From NCBI GenBank assembly GCA_910579015.1, contig CAJTRO010000020.1, forward strand, positions 1 to 42,968: 42,968 bases of DNA. Direction: 5' to 3'. Shown here piece after piece: positions 29,255 through 38,000 of this stretch. This DNA is from an uncultured Dorea sp. (GTDB taxonomy: Bacteria; Bacillota_A; Clostridia; Lachnospirales; Lachnospiraceae). How positions within the stretch are numbered: the stretch's first letter is position 1; each line of letters begins with the position of its first letter. Position numbers and translations under genes: made by a program. The notes beneath the pieces were generated by a model, which was given only the letters and a program-made list of their open reading frames with translations, ran no database searches and had not been told where the DNA came from.

Positions 29255-30016
29255 TTAATCAATCGTCCACTTTAACAGATACTTCTTCAACTGTTCAAAC
29301 AACTGCATGACGACCACCAGTATGACCACCATAAACACAAATCCAACCCAGGTATTCGCAAAAATACCCAGTTCCGCATATTTCTTGACAAAATATCCCA
29401 TTCCCTCTCCGGCTCCATACATCTCCGCATAGACCAGCATTACGAATGAGCTTCTGAGTGAATTGACGAAGCCCGCCAGAATAGACGGACTTGCCGCCGG
29501 AAGAATCACCTTCACCAGCAGCTTGACTCCTCTAAGCTCCAGTGTGGCCGCCTTATCCAGATACCGCTTATCAATCGTCATAATACCCGTGATCGTGGCA
29601 AACAAGGTTGCCCACACGATATTATACACAATCAGAAATACAGACGCAGTAAACAGATCCGGCGCAAGAAGCAGGACAAACGGTGACAGAAGAATGGACG
29701 GTATCACGCTGAATGCATAGACCACCGGGTGCAGAATCTCACGGATTCTCTCGTTCATCCCCATGATGGTGCCAAGAAACAGCGCAATAACCAGCGATAC
29801 TATGACGGAAGGGATCAACAGCTTAAACGATGCGAGCATATTGCCCAGCATCATTCCCTTGCTGTCAGCGAAAGCCTTTCTGATCGCATCTGTTGACGGG
29901 AACAAATATGGATTCACCAGTCCCTTTTCTGTCACAAAAATATATAAAAGTACCAGTCCTGCAAAGATGCAAACCGTAATCCAGTATTTCTTTATAAAGG
30001 CTTTCACCTTACTCAT
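29255..30016 (-). CDS. NitT/TauT-type ABC transporter permease
   Basis: The 253-residue membrane protein has about six segments and the permease loop L-E-L-R-G-V-K-L-L-V-K-V-I-L-P-A-A-S-P-S-I-L-A-G, close to the SsuC/TauC EAA motif. It forms the channel for the import system with the binding protein (30042-31178) and ATPase (31243-32037). The substrate is not readable; relatives take sulfonates, nitrate, pyrimidine precursors or other small anions. It starts 25 bases after the binding protein stop. Confidence 0.88.
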   Translation of the reverse strand: MSKVKAFIKKYWITVCIFAGLVLLYIFVTEKGLVNPYLFPSTDAIRKAFADSKGMMLGNMLASFKLLIPSVIVSLVIALFLGTIMGMNERIREILHPVVYAFSVIPSILLSPFVLLLAPDLFTASVFLIVYNIVWATLFATITGIMTIDKRYLDKAATLELRGVKLLVKVILPAASPSILAGFVNSLRSSFVMLVYAEMYGAGEGMGYFVKKYAELGIFANTWVGFVFMVVILVVVMQLFEQLKKYLLKWTID

Positions 30017-30041
30017 GTCTCTTTCTCCTTAGATCTTTGTC

Positions 30042-31178
30042 CTACTTATCGTTTTCCTCGAAGAAGGTCCTGGCTGACTCATAGAATTCCGGCGCTTCCT
30101 CTTTGTAAAGCTCTGTTGCTTCTGCCAGCGCCTCCTCATACAGCTCTGTATTCAGATGGTCCTCTATCTTGATCTCTTTTGCCTTCTCATCCAGGAACCC
30201 GGTCTTATCCAGTATCTCCCATGCACGGATCACAGAATTCTTAAGCGGATCGACACTCACAAAATAGTGTTCATCATCTAACATATACGCCGCCACGTAC
30301 TCTTCTGTGGCCTCGATCTTTTTGGCATGTAATTCGACCGCCTCGTCCTTATTGGCCTCATAATAAGACTGCGCGCGAAGCAAAGCCCTGATCACCGCCT
30401 TAACCGTATTCGGATTATCATTCACCCACTTTGTCTGTGCTTCCATACGACAGCAAGAATAATTCTCCATGATCTCGCTCTGATAGCTTACAATATCAAT
30501 CTCTCCACTCTTCGCCATCTCCTGAACGGAAAGGTTCTGCCCTGTACCCATGAGCGCATACTCTACTTCTCCGCGCGTCACTGCCGCCAGCGCATCATTA
30601 TAATCTGAATAAATCTCCCAGTCTACCGCTTCTAAAGGATTCTCATACCCCAGATCCATCACCGCGCCTGTAAACGCGAAATAGCTTGGATTAACGGCCA
30701 CCTTTTTGCCGATGAAGGATTCGATCCCTTTCCACTCTGCTCCCTTCTTGGCCACAACAGGCATACACCCTTCCACCATATGTCCGCCGAAGATCGTCAG
30801 GTCTACGCCGGATGCAATCTGCTGGAGCGGATTACTTGTGCCGGCGTTCGATACCACGTCTACCTTCCCGGTCGCAAGAAGCGTCATGGCATCTGCATTG
30901 GCATTAGCCTGGACATACTCGATGGTAATGCCTTCCTCCTCCAGATATCCCTTGTCTTCTGCAATGGTAAGGAGTACATTTCCGCTCGTTCCGCAGTTCC
31001 ATTTTACCACGCTCTGTTCCGGTGCGTCTGTATCCGTGTCCGCATTATCCCCTGCGTCGTCCTCGGTCTTCTCCTCCTTCTTCTCTTTTGAGGGTTCCTC
31101 TCCTCCGTTGCTTCCACAGGCCGCAAGACTGCAAGTCATAGCCGCCGCAAGCAGTACCGCAATAATTCTTCTTTTCAT
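30042..31178 (-). CDS. NitT/TauT-type ABC substrate-binding lipoprotein
   Basis: The 378-residue protein has a lipoprotein signal ending A-A-C with Cys21, then an acidic, low-complexity tether (about 25-55). Its binding-protein core (W-N-C-G-T-S-G-N-V-L-L-T-I-A-E-D-K-G-Y-L-E-E-E-G-I-T-I, then L-L-A-T-G-K-V-D-V-V) is typical of the SsuA/ThiY-like family. K-K-V-A-V-N-P appears near the hinge. It captures the ligand outside the membrane. The ligand is unknown. Confidence 0.88.
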   Translation of the reverse strand: MKRRIIAVLLAAAMTCSLAACGSNGGEEPSKEKKEEKTEDDAGDNADTDTDAPEQSVVKWNCGTSGNVLLTIAEDKGYLEEEGITIEYVQANANADAMTLLATGKVDVVSNAGTSNPLQQIASGVDLTIFGGHMVEGCMPVVAKKGAEWKGIESFIGKKVAVNPSYFAFTGAVMDLGYENPLEAVDWEIYSDYNDALAAVTRGEVEYALMGTGQNLSVQEMAKSGEIDIVSYQSEIMENYSCCRMEAQTKWVNDNPNTVKAVIRALLRAQSYYEANKDEAVELHAKKIEATEEYVAAYMLDDEHYFVSVDPLKNSVIRAWEILDKTGFLDEKAKEIKIEDHLNTELYEEALAEATELYKEEAPEFYESARTFFEENDK

Positions 31179-31242
31179 TCGTTTCTCCTTTCTTTGACAT
31201 ACCTTTTACTATTTTCAATATATATAGCAGGAATTTTCCTGT

Positions 31243-32037
31243 CTATATCCCCTTTTCGACGTGATCTGCCACGTCCATATTAATCTGCCGGATCAGCTCT
31301 GTACGCATCTTAAGAACCTCCGGATCCTCAAACTGCACCGCCCTGGTCGGACGCTTCTCCTCAGGAATCACACAGTCGTAGATAATATTACTCGGCGACT
31401 GTCCCAGAACCAAAATCCGGTTCGCAAGAAGCATCGCCTCATCCACATCGTGGGTGACAAACAAGACAGTCTTCTTAGGTTCTCCCTGTGCCCACAATTC
31501 CAATATAAGATCCTGAAGCCTTGCGCTAGTCACCGCATCCAGTGCGCCAAAAGGCTCGTCCATCAGCAGGATCGGCGGATCAATACTGAACGCCTGCGCA
31601 ATGGCACAGCGCTGCTTCATCCCCCCGGACAGCTCCTTGGGAAGCTTCCCGTAAACATTCTCCTCAAGTCCGACTCTCCCCAGCATATCGGATGCGATCT
31701 TCTTAAGTTCCTCTTTCCTTCTGTCCGGGAAACGCTGTTTAAGCGCCAGCATGATATTCTCTCCCGCCGTCATCCACGGAAACAGCCCGTAGTCCTGGAA
31801 CACCACACCGCGCCGTAAGCTTGCCCCGTCTATCGTCTCCCCGTCGATCGACAGCTCTCCGGCCGAGGGTTTCTCAAGACCTGCGATCAGACGAAGCAGC
31901 GTGCTCTTCCCGCATCCGGACTGGCCAAGCACACATACAAATTCTCCTGCACGGATCCTTGTATGAATATCCTTTAAAATAATCTTCCCGCCTTCTTCAT
32001 AAGAAAAAGACAAATCCTTGATTGTAATATCCCCCAT
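31243..32037 (-). CDS. NitT/TauT-type ABC transporter ATP-binding protein
   Basis: The 264-residue ATPase has Walker A GQSGCGKST (about 38-46), the signature LSGGMKQR, Walker B ILLMDEPFGALD and the H-loop in V-T-H-D-V-D-E-A. It resembles SsuB/TauB. It is the first gene of the three-gene operon (ATPase, binding protein, permease), an order seen in some Firmicutes. A promoter is at 32077-32106. The spacer to the binding-protein gene is 64 bases. Confidence 0.92.
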   Translation of the reverse strand: MGDITIKDLSFSYEEGGKIILKDIHTRIRAGEFVCVLGQSGCGKSTLLRLIAGLEKPSAGELSIDGETIDGASLRRGVVFQDYGLFPWMTAGENIMLALKQRFPDRRKEELKKIASDMLGRVGLEENVYGKLPKELSGGMKQRCAIAQAFSIDPPILLMDEPFGALDAVTSARLQDLILELWAQGEPKKTVLFVTHDVDEAMLLANRILVLGQSPSNIIYDCVIPEEKRPTRAVQFEDPEVLKMRTELIRQINMDVADHVEKGI

Positions 32038-32076
32038 ATCTCTGATCCTCTCTATCTCAGCGCTCCTGTCTAATAA

Positions 32077-32106
32077 AGTATACGTGTTCCGCCTGTTTTC
32101 TGTCTA
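32077..32106 (-). promoter_or_regulatory. Promoter of the NitT/TauT-type operon
   Basis: On the minus strand, TAGACA (32106-32101) and TATACT (32082-32077) are 18 bases apart. The start point would be about 30 bases before the ATPase gene. Confidence 0.65.
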
Positions 32107-32196
32107 ATCATTTATTGTAATAAATCCGCTTCGTTTATCAGGTTTTTCTATAATTAAAAATCAACACTTCATAACACAGGCCCGGCGGACGCACAC

Positions 32197-32239
32197 ATAA
32201 AAAGACCGCCGCATTTCTATAAAACCATGCGGCGGTCTT
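32197..32239 (-). terminator. Intrinsic terminator of the phosphofructokinase gene
   Basis: On the minus strand, AAGACCGCCGCAT (32239-32227) pairs perfectly over 13 bases with ATGCGGCGGTCTT (32214-32202), with a 12-base loop and TTTTT (32203-32199). It lies 28 bases after the gene's stop codon. Confidence 0.95.
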
Positions 32240-32267
32240 CTGAATATCTCTATATGAACGCCCTTAC

Positions 32268-33533
32268 TTAAGCGTTCCCTTTATTCTGTCTGTAACTTAA
32301 CTCTCTCGGTGTATACAGGTGTCTCGGGATACCGTCAACCATAACCGGAGATACATCTCCCTGGATCAGAGGTCTTACATAGGAAATGAACTCATTCGTT
32401 ACATATGTGCCTTCTTCGTTCACCCACTCTCTCGGAACGAGCTTCTCGTCGTTGGCAATCTTATGCACATCCTTCACTTCCGTTCCACACTGATACGGAT
32501 CGTCAGACAATCTCTGAAGAACAACCATCTTGCCTGAATCTCCCTCGTCAGCCGCCTTCACAGCCGCACCACCAACCTGGTAAGCTTCCAGGATGTCCAC
32601 ACGGGATGCCGCATGTGACGCAGAACGCTGCAATGTACTAAGCTCGATCGCACGTGTCTTGCATCCAAGCTCTCCTGCAATATAGCTTGCAAGATAGGAC
32701 GCTGTTCCTGATAACTGCTTGTGACCAAATGCATCGACAAAATCAATGTTGTTGCCAAGCTCACATACATAAGTTCCGTCTGCTGTACGGATACCTTCTG
32801 ATACCGCAACCACGATAGACGTCTTCTTCTCAAGCAGCTTCTTCACTCTCTCTCCAAAATTCCGGACATCAAAGGTAATCTCCGGCAGATAGATCATATC
32901 CGGGCCTTCACAATCCTCGCCCATGGATAATGCCGCTGAACCTGTCAGCCAGCCTGCGTTACGTCCCATGATCTCCACGATCGTAACGATACCGTTCTCT
33001 GTCTCCAGGCAGAAGCTGTCACGGATGATCTCCTTCATGGAAGTACCGATATATTTTGCGGCGCTTCCATAACCCGGTGTATGGTCTGTCAGTGCAAGGT
33101 CATTATCAATCGTCTTCGGACATCCGATGAATCTGGTGGAAAATCCTGTAATGATCGCGTAATCGGATAACTTCTTGATGGTATCCATAGAATCATTACC
33201 GCCGATATAGATGAACGCTTCGATATCCAGCTTCTCAAGGATCTCGAAAATCTTGTCATAAACCTCACGGTTCTCGTGGATCTCCGGGAGCTTATAACGG
33301 CAGGAGCCAAGGAACGCCGCCGGTGTTCTCTTAAGCAGCTCCACATCCAGCTCTGTCTTGATATGGTCTGCCAGATCAATATAATTCTCCTCCAACAATC
33401 CCTGTACGCCATGGAGCATTCCATATACCTTCTGTGCCCCGCGGTCCTTCGCAGTACGGTAAACACCCGCAAGGCTTGAGTTGATCGCTGCTGTCGGTCC
33501 TCCTGACTGCCCTACAATAACATTTCTCTTCAT
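32268..33533 (-). CDS. 6-phosphofructokinase, probably pyrophosphate-dependent
   Basis: The 421-residue protein belongs to the PfkA superfamily and phosphorylates fructose-6-phosphate. Two positions that set phosphate donor use match the PPi-dependent group: Asp114 in GGNDSM (ATP enzymes have Gly) and Lys140 in PKTIDND (ATP enzymes have Gly). The catalytic base Asp143 is present. Other features are G-Q-S-G-G-P-T-A-A-I-N near residue 8 and E-I-M-G-R-N-A-G-W-L near 193. This length (about 420) is that of the PPi/long group, not of 320-residue ATP-PFK. AAGGGAA precedes the ATG. A weak promoter (TTGACA 33600-33595, TAGAAC 33578-33573) may precede it. Confidence 0.93.
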   Translation of the reverse strand: MKRNVIVGQSGGPTAAINSSLAGVYRTAKDRGAQKVYGMLHGVQGLLEENYIDLADHIKTELDVELLKRTPAAFLGSCRYKLPEIHENREVYDKIFEILEKLDIEAFIYIGGNDSMDTIKKLSDYAIITGFSTRFIGCPKTIDNDLALTDHTPGYGSAAKYIGTSMKEIIRDSFCLETENGIVTIVEIMGRNAGWLTGSAALSMGEDCEGPDMIYLPEITFDVRNFGERVKKLLEKKTSIVVAVSEGIRTADGTYVCELGNNIDFVDAFGHKQLSGTASYLASYIAGELGCKTRAIELSTLQRSASHAASRVDILEAYQVGGAAVKAADEGDSGKMVVLQRLSDDPYQCGTEVKDVHKIANDEKLVPREWVNEEGTYVTNEFISYVRPLIQGDVSPVMVDGIPRHLYTPRELSYRQNKGNA

Positions 33534-33596
33534 AGTCCAAATTCCCTTCTTTCTTAAAATTTGCTGACGATAGTTCTATCTTAGTATACTTCGCTG

Positions 33597-33752
33597 TCAA
33601 TCCTGTGCATCGTCCCTGACCGCATTCTGGGCAAATATATAGCCCTTCATGCATCCGTTGCCAGTGACATCAATCACCTCTCCGTCTTCTGTCTCTGCCT
33701 CCATCCGGCAGTTGTTACGGCAGACCTCACACATGATCACTCTCTTCTCCAT
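33597..33752 (-). CDS. Small cysteine-rich protein resembling the DUF1667 N-terminus
   Basis: The 51-residue frame reads M-E-K-R-V-I-M-C-E-V-C-R-N-N-C-R-M-E-A-E-T-E-D-G-E-V-I-D-V-T-G-N-G-C-M-K-G-Y. Its pattern C-x2-C-x3-C ... T-G-N-x-C-x-x-G-x-x-F-A parallels the first 45 residues of the DUF1667 protein at 21229-21597 (C-I-N-C-P-M-G-C ... E-G-N-T-C-K-R-G-E-T-Y-A). It is therefore likely a stand-alone miniature of that domain binding a metal or iron-sulfur cluster. There is no second domain. It lies between tRNA-Arg and the phosphofructokinase gene. The ribosome site is weak and the start is uncertain (33752 chosen; 33785 possible). Confidence 0.6.
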   Translation of the reverse strand: MEKRVIMCEVCRNNCRMEAETEDGEVIDVTGNGCMKGYIFAQNAVRDDAQD

Positions 33753-33800
33753 ACCCAAGCTTCCCCCCATCAGACATTCTTCCATTGTACAGCTTCACAG

Positions 33801-33821
33801 ATATGCCGGATACCGGCATAT
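33801..33821. promoter_or_regulatory. Perfect 9-bp palindrome
   Basis: ATATGCCGG-ATA-CCGGCATAT is a perfect inverted repeat of 9 bp with a 3-base centre. It sits between the tRNA terminator and the small cysteine-protein gene, as an operator or a short hairpin. Confidence 0.55.
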
Positions 33822-33824
33822 TCC

Positions 33825-33857
33825 CAAAAAGTCCCTGCAGAAAATCTGCAAGGACTT
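33825..33857 (-). terminator. tRNA-Arg intrinsic terminator
   Basis: On the minus strand, AAGTCCTTGCAG (33857-33846) pairs with CTGCAGGGACTT (33840-33829) with one G-U pair and a 5-base loop, followed by TTTTT. It begins 4 bases after the tRNA. Confidence 0.92.
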
Positions 33858-33860
33858 CAA

Positions 33861-33934
33861 CGTGGGCGAGAGGATTCGAACCCCCGGCCTTCTGGTCCGT
33901 AGCCAGACGCTCTATCCAGCTGAGCTACGCCCAC
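33861..33934 (-). tRNA. tRNA-Arg (anticodon ACG)
   Basis: A 74-base tRNA on the minus strand with a 7-bp acceptor stem (GTGGGCG/CGCCCAC), D-arm GCTC...GAGC, anticodon stem TCTGG/CCAGA with loop CTACGGA (anticodon ACG, read as I-C-G after deamination), and T-loop TTCGAAT. The discriminator base is G and CCA is not encoded. A perfect promoter and a terminator flank it. Confidence 0.96.
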
Positions 33935-33964
33935 ACAGCTATAAATCTTTTTACAACGATATTG

Positions 33965-33993
33965 ATTATAGCTCAGTTATCCTTTGATGTCAA
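33965..33993 (-). promoter_or_regulatory. tRNA-Arg promoter
   Basis: On the minus strand, TTGACA (33993-33988) and TATAAT (33970-33965) are perfect and 17 bases apart. The tRNA starts about 30 bases downstream of the -10. Confidence 0.9.
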
Positions 33994-34081
33994 TATCTTT
34001 TTTATTTATTTTTCCGTCCTTCCCCCAAAAAACAAAACTGGCCTGGTTTTTTTTAACTAATCTGGACTTTTTAATATATCC

Positions 34082-34115
34082 ACTTCGATGATAACATAAC
34101 TTCGATGATAACATA
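34082..34115 (+). repeat. 17-bp duplication upstream of pdxK
   Basis: ACTTCGATGATAACATA occurs twice in tandem at 34082-34098 and 34099-34115, ending about 22 bases before the ribosome site of the pyridoxal kinase gene. Confidence 0.9.
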
Positions 34116-34152
34116 TTAACAAAATCCATGATTAGAAGGAAAACAGAATCCT

Positions 34153-35007
34153 ATGACTAAGAAAATAGCAGTGATCAACGATCTATCCGGCTTCGGACGC
34201 TGTTCGCTTACCGCCGCAATATCGGTGCTCTCCGCAATGGGCGTACAGGCGTGCCCCCTTCCCACCGCAATACTGACCGCCCAGACAGGCTATCCCAGTT
34301 ATTATTGCGACAATTATACGGATAAGATGGAATATTTCCGCACCGAATGGGCGAAGATGGGACAGCATTTTGACGGAATCTACACCGGCTTCGTTGCAGA
34401 TGAATCTCAGATCTGTCAGATCTTCCGCTTCCTTGAGACCTTCAAGAAGCCGGACACCTTCCTGCTGGCAGATCCCGTAATGGGAGACGACGGCAAGCCT
34501 TATCCGTTCTATACTCCCGCGCTTCTTGAGCAGATGCGTAAGCTTGCTTCACAGGCTGATATCATCACCCCCAACCTGACCGAGCTCTGTCTGCTGACAG
34601 GGAGCGATTTCCAGACTACGGCCGGTCTGAGTGATACCGGTGTGCTGATACAGACCATTCAGGCGTTAGGGCAGGAACTCTGCCGCAAGGGACCAAAATA
34701 CGTGATCGTTACCGGAATACGCTTCACCGATGCAGACGGAAGGAAGCATATGGGAAATCTCCTGGTCGACTCTGACGGATCATCCCTCTTCTCCTTCCCA
34801 TACATCGGCGGCAGCTATTCCGGGACCGGAGACCTCTTTGCCTCCTGTATCGCCGCAGGATGTGCCCGCGGCGACTCTCTGCCTTCTATTATAAAAAGAG
34901 CAGGGGAATTCCTGGAACTCGCACTGCTAGATTCCGTCAGGGAACAGGTGCCGCGCAATGACGGCGTAAACTACGAACAATATCTGTCCCTGCTTACGCC
35001 CCCATAG
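34153..35007 (+). CDS. Pyridoxal/pyridoxamine kinase
   Basis: The 284-residue protein of the PdxK/PdxY (ribokinase-like) family makes vitamin B6 phosphates with ATP. Signs are I-A-V-I-N-D-L-S-G-F-G-R-C-S-L near residue 6, A-D-P-V-M-G-D-D-G, I-T-P-N-L-T-E-L-C-L-L-T-G, V-I-V-T-G-I, and the catalytic G-G-S-Y-S-G-T-G-D-L-F-A (Asp in the anion-hole loop). The ATG at 34153 follows AGAAGGAAAAC, a modest ribosome site. It is convergent with the lacZ gene, 13 bases apart. No riboswitch was seen upstream. Confidence 0.92.
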   Translation: MTKKIAVINDLSGFGRCSLTAAISVLSAMGVQACPLPTAILTAQTGYPSYYCDNYTDKMEYFRTEWAKMGQHFDGIYTGFVADESQICQIFRFLETFKKPDTFLLADPVMGDDGKPYPFYTPALLEQMRKLASQADIITPNLTELCLLTGSDFQTTAGLSDTGVLIQTIQALGQELCRKGPKYVIVTGIRFTDADGRKHMGNLLVDSDGSSLFSFPYIGGSYSGTGDLFASCIAAGCARGDSLPSIIKRAGEFLELALLDSVREQVPRNDGVNYEQYLSLLTPP

Positions 35008-35020
35008 GCACGTGCATATT

Positions 35021-38000
35021 CTATATACCGCAGAACCAGAAGCTGAATTCCATCTTCTTACTCACATCAAGCAGATACTCCGGATGTGTCTTCGCTCCCC
35101 AGCTGTCGTCCCCGGCGATTCCCATCTGCGCCTTCGAAGCCCGGATCACCGTATAGTGCACCTCTGGCAGTTCAAACGGATGCATGGCATTCTCCAGCTC
35201 ATGAGGTGTATACGGCAGCGCCGAGAAGCACATCGGCCCGTTCTCGGAGGTCATGGCAAACCTCATGCCCTGTCCCTTGCGGTTGGTAACTTCCGCATAA
35301 CGCACCTCTTCTTTATTACCACATTCCTGCGGAACAATATACTCCGCCATATTGTCCTTCACAAGATTCTCGTAGATGCCAAGCTTCGCACCCTTCTTGC
35401 GGTCCGCATAGGTCTCTGCCGGGCCGAGGCCGTACCATTTCACATGGTCGTAATCTGCATCCAGCTTGAACATCATGCCGAATTCCGGCATATCTCCCAG
35501 TTCCTTTACCGGATCGTAGGACAGCGTTGTCTTCACACGCCCGTCTCCGAACACCTCGTAGGACACCTGGCACTGCGCCGCCGGTGTGGTACACAGATGA
35601 TAGGTAAATGATACCGCCGCGCTGTATTCCCCTTCCCGTACCTCAAGCTGGTTCATCTTAAAGAGCTCGTCTCCCAGCGCCTTATCTGTCGCATACATGC
35701 TTGCGATCTTCCACTGGGCATAGCGCGCCGGCATCTGGTTTCCGCAGTCATTATCCAGCGGAGCCCGCCAGAAGTTCGGCTTCGGAACAGACTTAAGCAT
35801 CTCTTTTCCCCCATACCTGTAAGAAACCATTCCGCCGGACAGTAAGGAGAACATTACCTCAAAATGCGTACCCCGGACACCGATATTGTGCGTATCCCGG
35901 ATAATCCTCACGCCCTGACAGCATTCTTTTTGGGCCTTCTCAATCTGGTAAACGTACTGCCCGAACGCCGTCTCGTGTCCGCGCTTTGCCCAGATCTTGT
36001 CCTCTTTCAGATGGAAGGATACGGTAACGGCATACTCGCCGGCCAGCGTCTCCTGCGGAACCGGAAGTGTATAAGTCTCCTCGCAAAGCGGCTCAACATG
36101 TGTCTCCAGAACAGCCCTTCTCACCACATGCCCGTCCCTTGCAACGGTGACATGGCACTCAAAGGTATCCGTATTGACAAACAGGTTCTTATTGATCACC
36201 TTTACTTCTGTCCTGCCGACCTCTGCCGTGATATTCTGGTAGTTGAATTTTACCTCCTGCATCTTCGGGGAAACCTCTCTGTTTCCGTATACGATGCCAT
36301 TCGCGCTGAAATTATAATCCGTCGGGCGCTCTCCGAAATCTCCGCCGTAAGCCTGGAATTCTTTCCCATAGCGGTCTTTCTTGCAGATCGTCTGATCAAT
36401 ATAATCCCAGATGAATCCGCCCTGGTACAGAGGCTCCGTATCGGTCAGATCGGTATACTTGTGCATGGCTCCGCAGGAATTGCCCATCGCATGGGTGTAC
36501 TCACAACAGATAAACGGCTTGCTCCTGTCCTCTGCAAGAAACTCCTTGATCTTCTCTACAGGCGTGTACATCTGGCTCTCTATGTCGCTGGTGTCGTTAT
36601 AGCGCCGGTCATGGTGCACCCCTTCATAGTGGACCAGACGGTTTGGATCCAGCTTACGGAAAAGCTGCGACATCTCATAGATATCCTTTCCGCCGTAAGA
36701 TTCATTTCCGCAGGACCAGATCAGGATCGACGGATGGTTCTTGTCCCTCTGGTACGTGGAATTCACCCGGTCCAGCATCATATCAAGCCACTCCGGCCTG
36801 TCGTTGGGGACAACGCACGAATCGTCTCCCGTCATCATCGCCTCATCCCAGGTCCCGTGGGATTCCAGGTTGTTCTCGTCGATCAGATAAAGTCCGTACT
36901 CGTCGCACAGGCGGTAGATCAAGGAAGCGTCCGGATAATGGCAGGTGCGGATCGCATTGATATTGTTGCGCTTCATGGTCTCAAGATCCTTGCGAAGCTC
37001 TGCCTCGCTTACGCATCGTCCGCTGACACAGCTGAACTCGTGGCGGTTCACACCCTTGAACACGATCCTTCTGCCGTTCAGCGTCATGATGTTCTCCTTC
37101 ATCTCGAACCTTCTGAAGCCGACCTTCTCCGGTATTACCTCCTGAAGCGTCCCGGCCGCATCATAGATCTCAATGGCCAGGTCGTAGAGGTCCGGCACCT
37201 CCGCGCTCCAGAGCGCCGGCTCTTCCACAGTCCATGAATGAGAGACCTCCCCGCCAAGCTCCAGTTCTTCTTCGATGACTGCACTACCGTCCCTTGCAAG
37301 GCGTATCACCGCTTTTCCCTGTGCCTCTCCTCCAAAAAGCATCTCCATACGGATGTCAAACGCCGCCTTCCGAAGCGTCTCATCCGGAATCGCACAGATC
37401 TTAAGATCGCGCACGTGTATATCCGGAACCGTATACAGATATACGTCCCTGTAGATACCGGAGAAACGGTAGAAATCCTGATCCTCGCACCAGCTTGAGG
37501 CCGTCCATTTGAACACCTGCGCCGCCAGCTTGTTCTCTCCTTCCACCAGATAGTCTGTCAGTTCAAACTCTGACGGGGTAAAGGAGTCCTCGCTGTACCC
37601 GACGAATGCTCCGTTCAGCCACAGCGCCAGTCCGCTCTCTGCTCCCTGGAAGGACACAAAGAGACGTCTGCCCTTCATCCTCTCCGGAACTTCAAAATAC
37701 TTCACATAGCTTGCCACGGGATTGAAATACTCCGGAATCTCTCCCGGCTTGATCTCGTCACGGCCTTCCCACGGATACTGCACGTTCGCATACTGCGGCA
37801 CGTCGTATCCCTCCATCTGGATATGGGCTGGTACATGGATATCGTCCCAGTCCTTACAGCAATAGTCCGTACTCTCAAATCCTCTCACCGCCGACTTATA
37901 ATTTCTTGCGTAATGGAACTTCCACAACCCGTTCAGGCTCTCCTTAAACGCCTCATAACCTGCCTCCATATCCAGTACGGACGCATAGCACCTGTGATCG

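Noticed and set aside
34021..34062. Possible terminator AAAAC...GTTTT near a long T-run before pdxK
   Set aside because: The stem is only five A/T-rich base pairs, and there is no gene on the plus strand that it would terminate.
5043..34115. CRISPR array interpretation of the tandem repeats
   Set aside because: The units are directly adjacent with no unique spacers, have few copies, differ between loci, and no cas genes are present.
35864..37237. 457-residue plus-strand frame opposite lacZ
   Set aside because: It lies wholly inside the clearly coding beta-galactosidase gene, shows no known domain, and reflects the high-GC third positions of the opposite strand.
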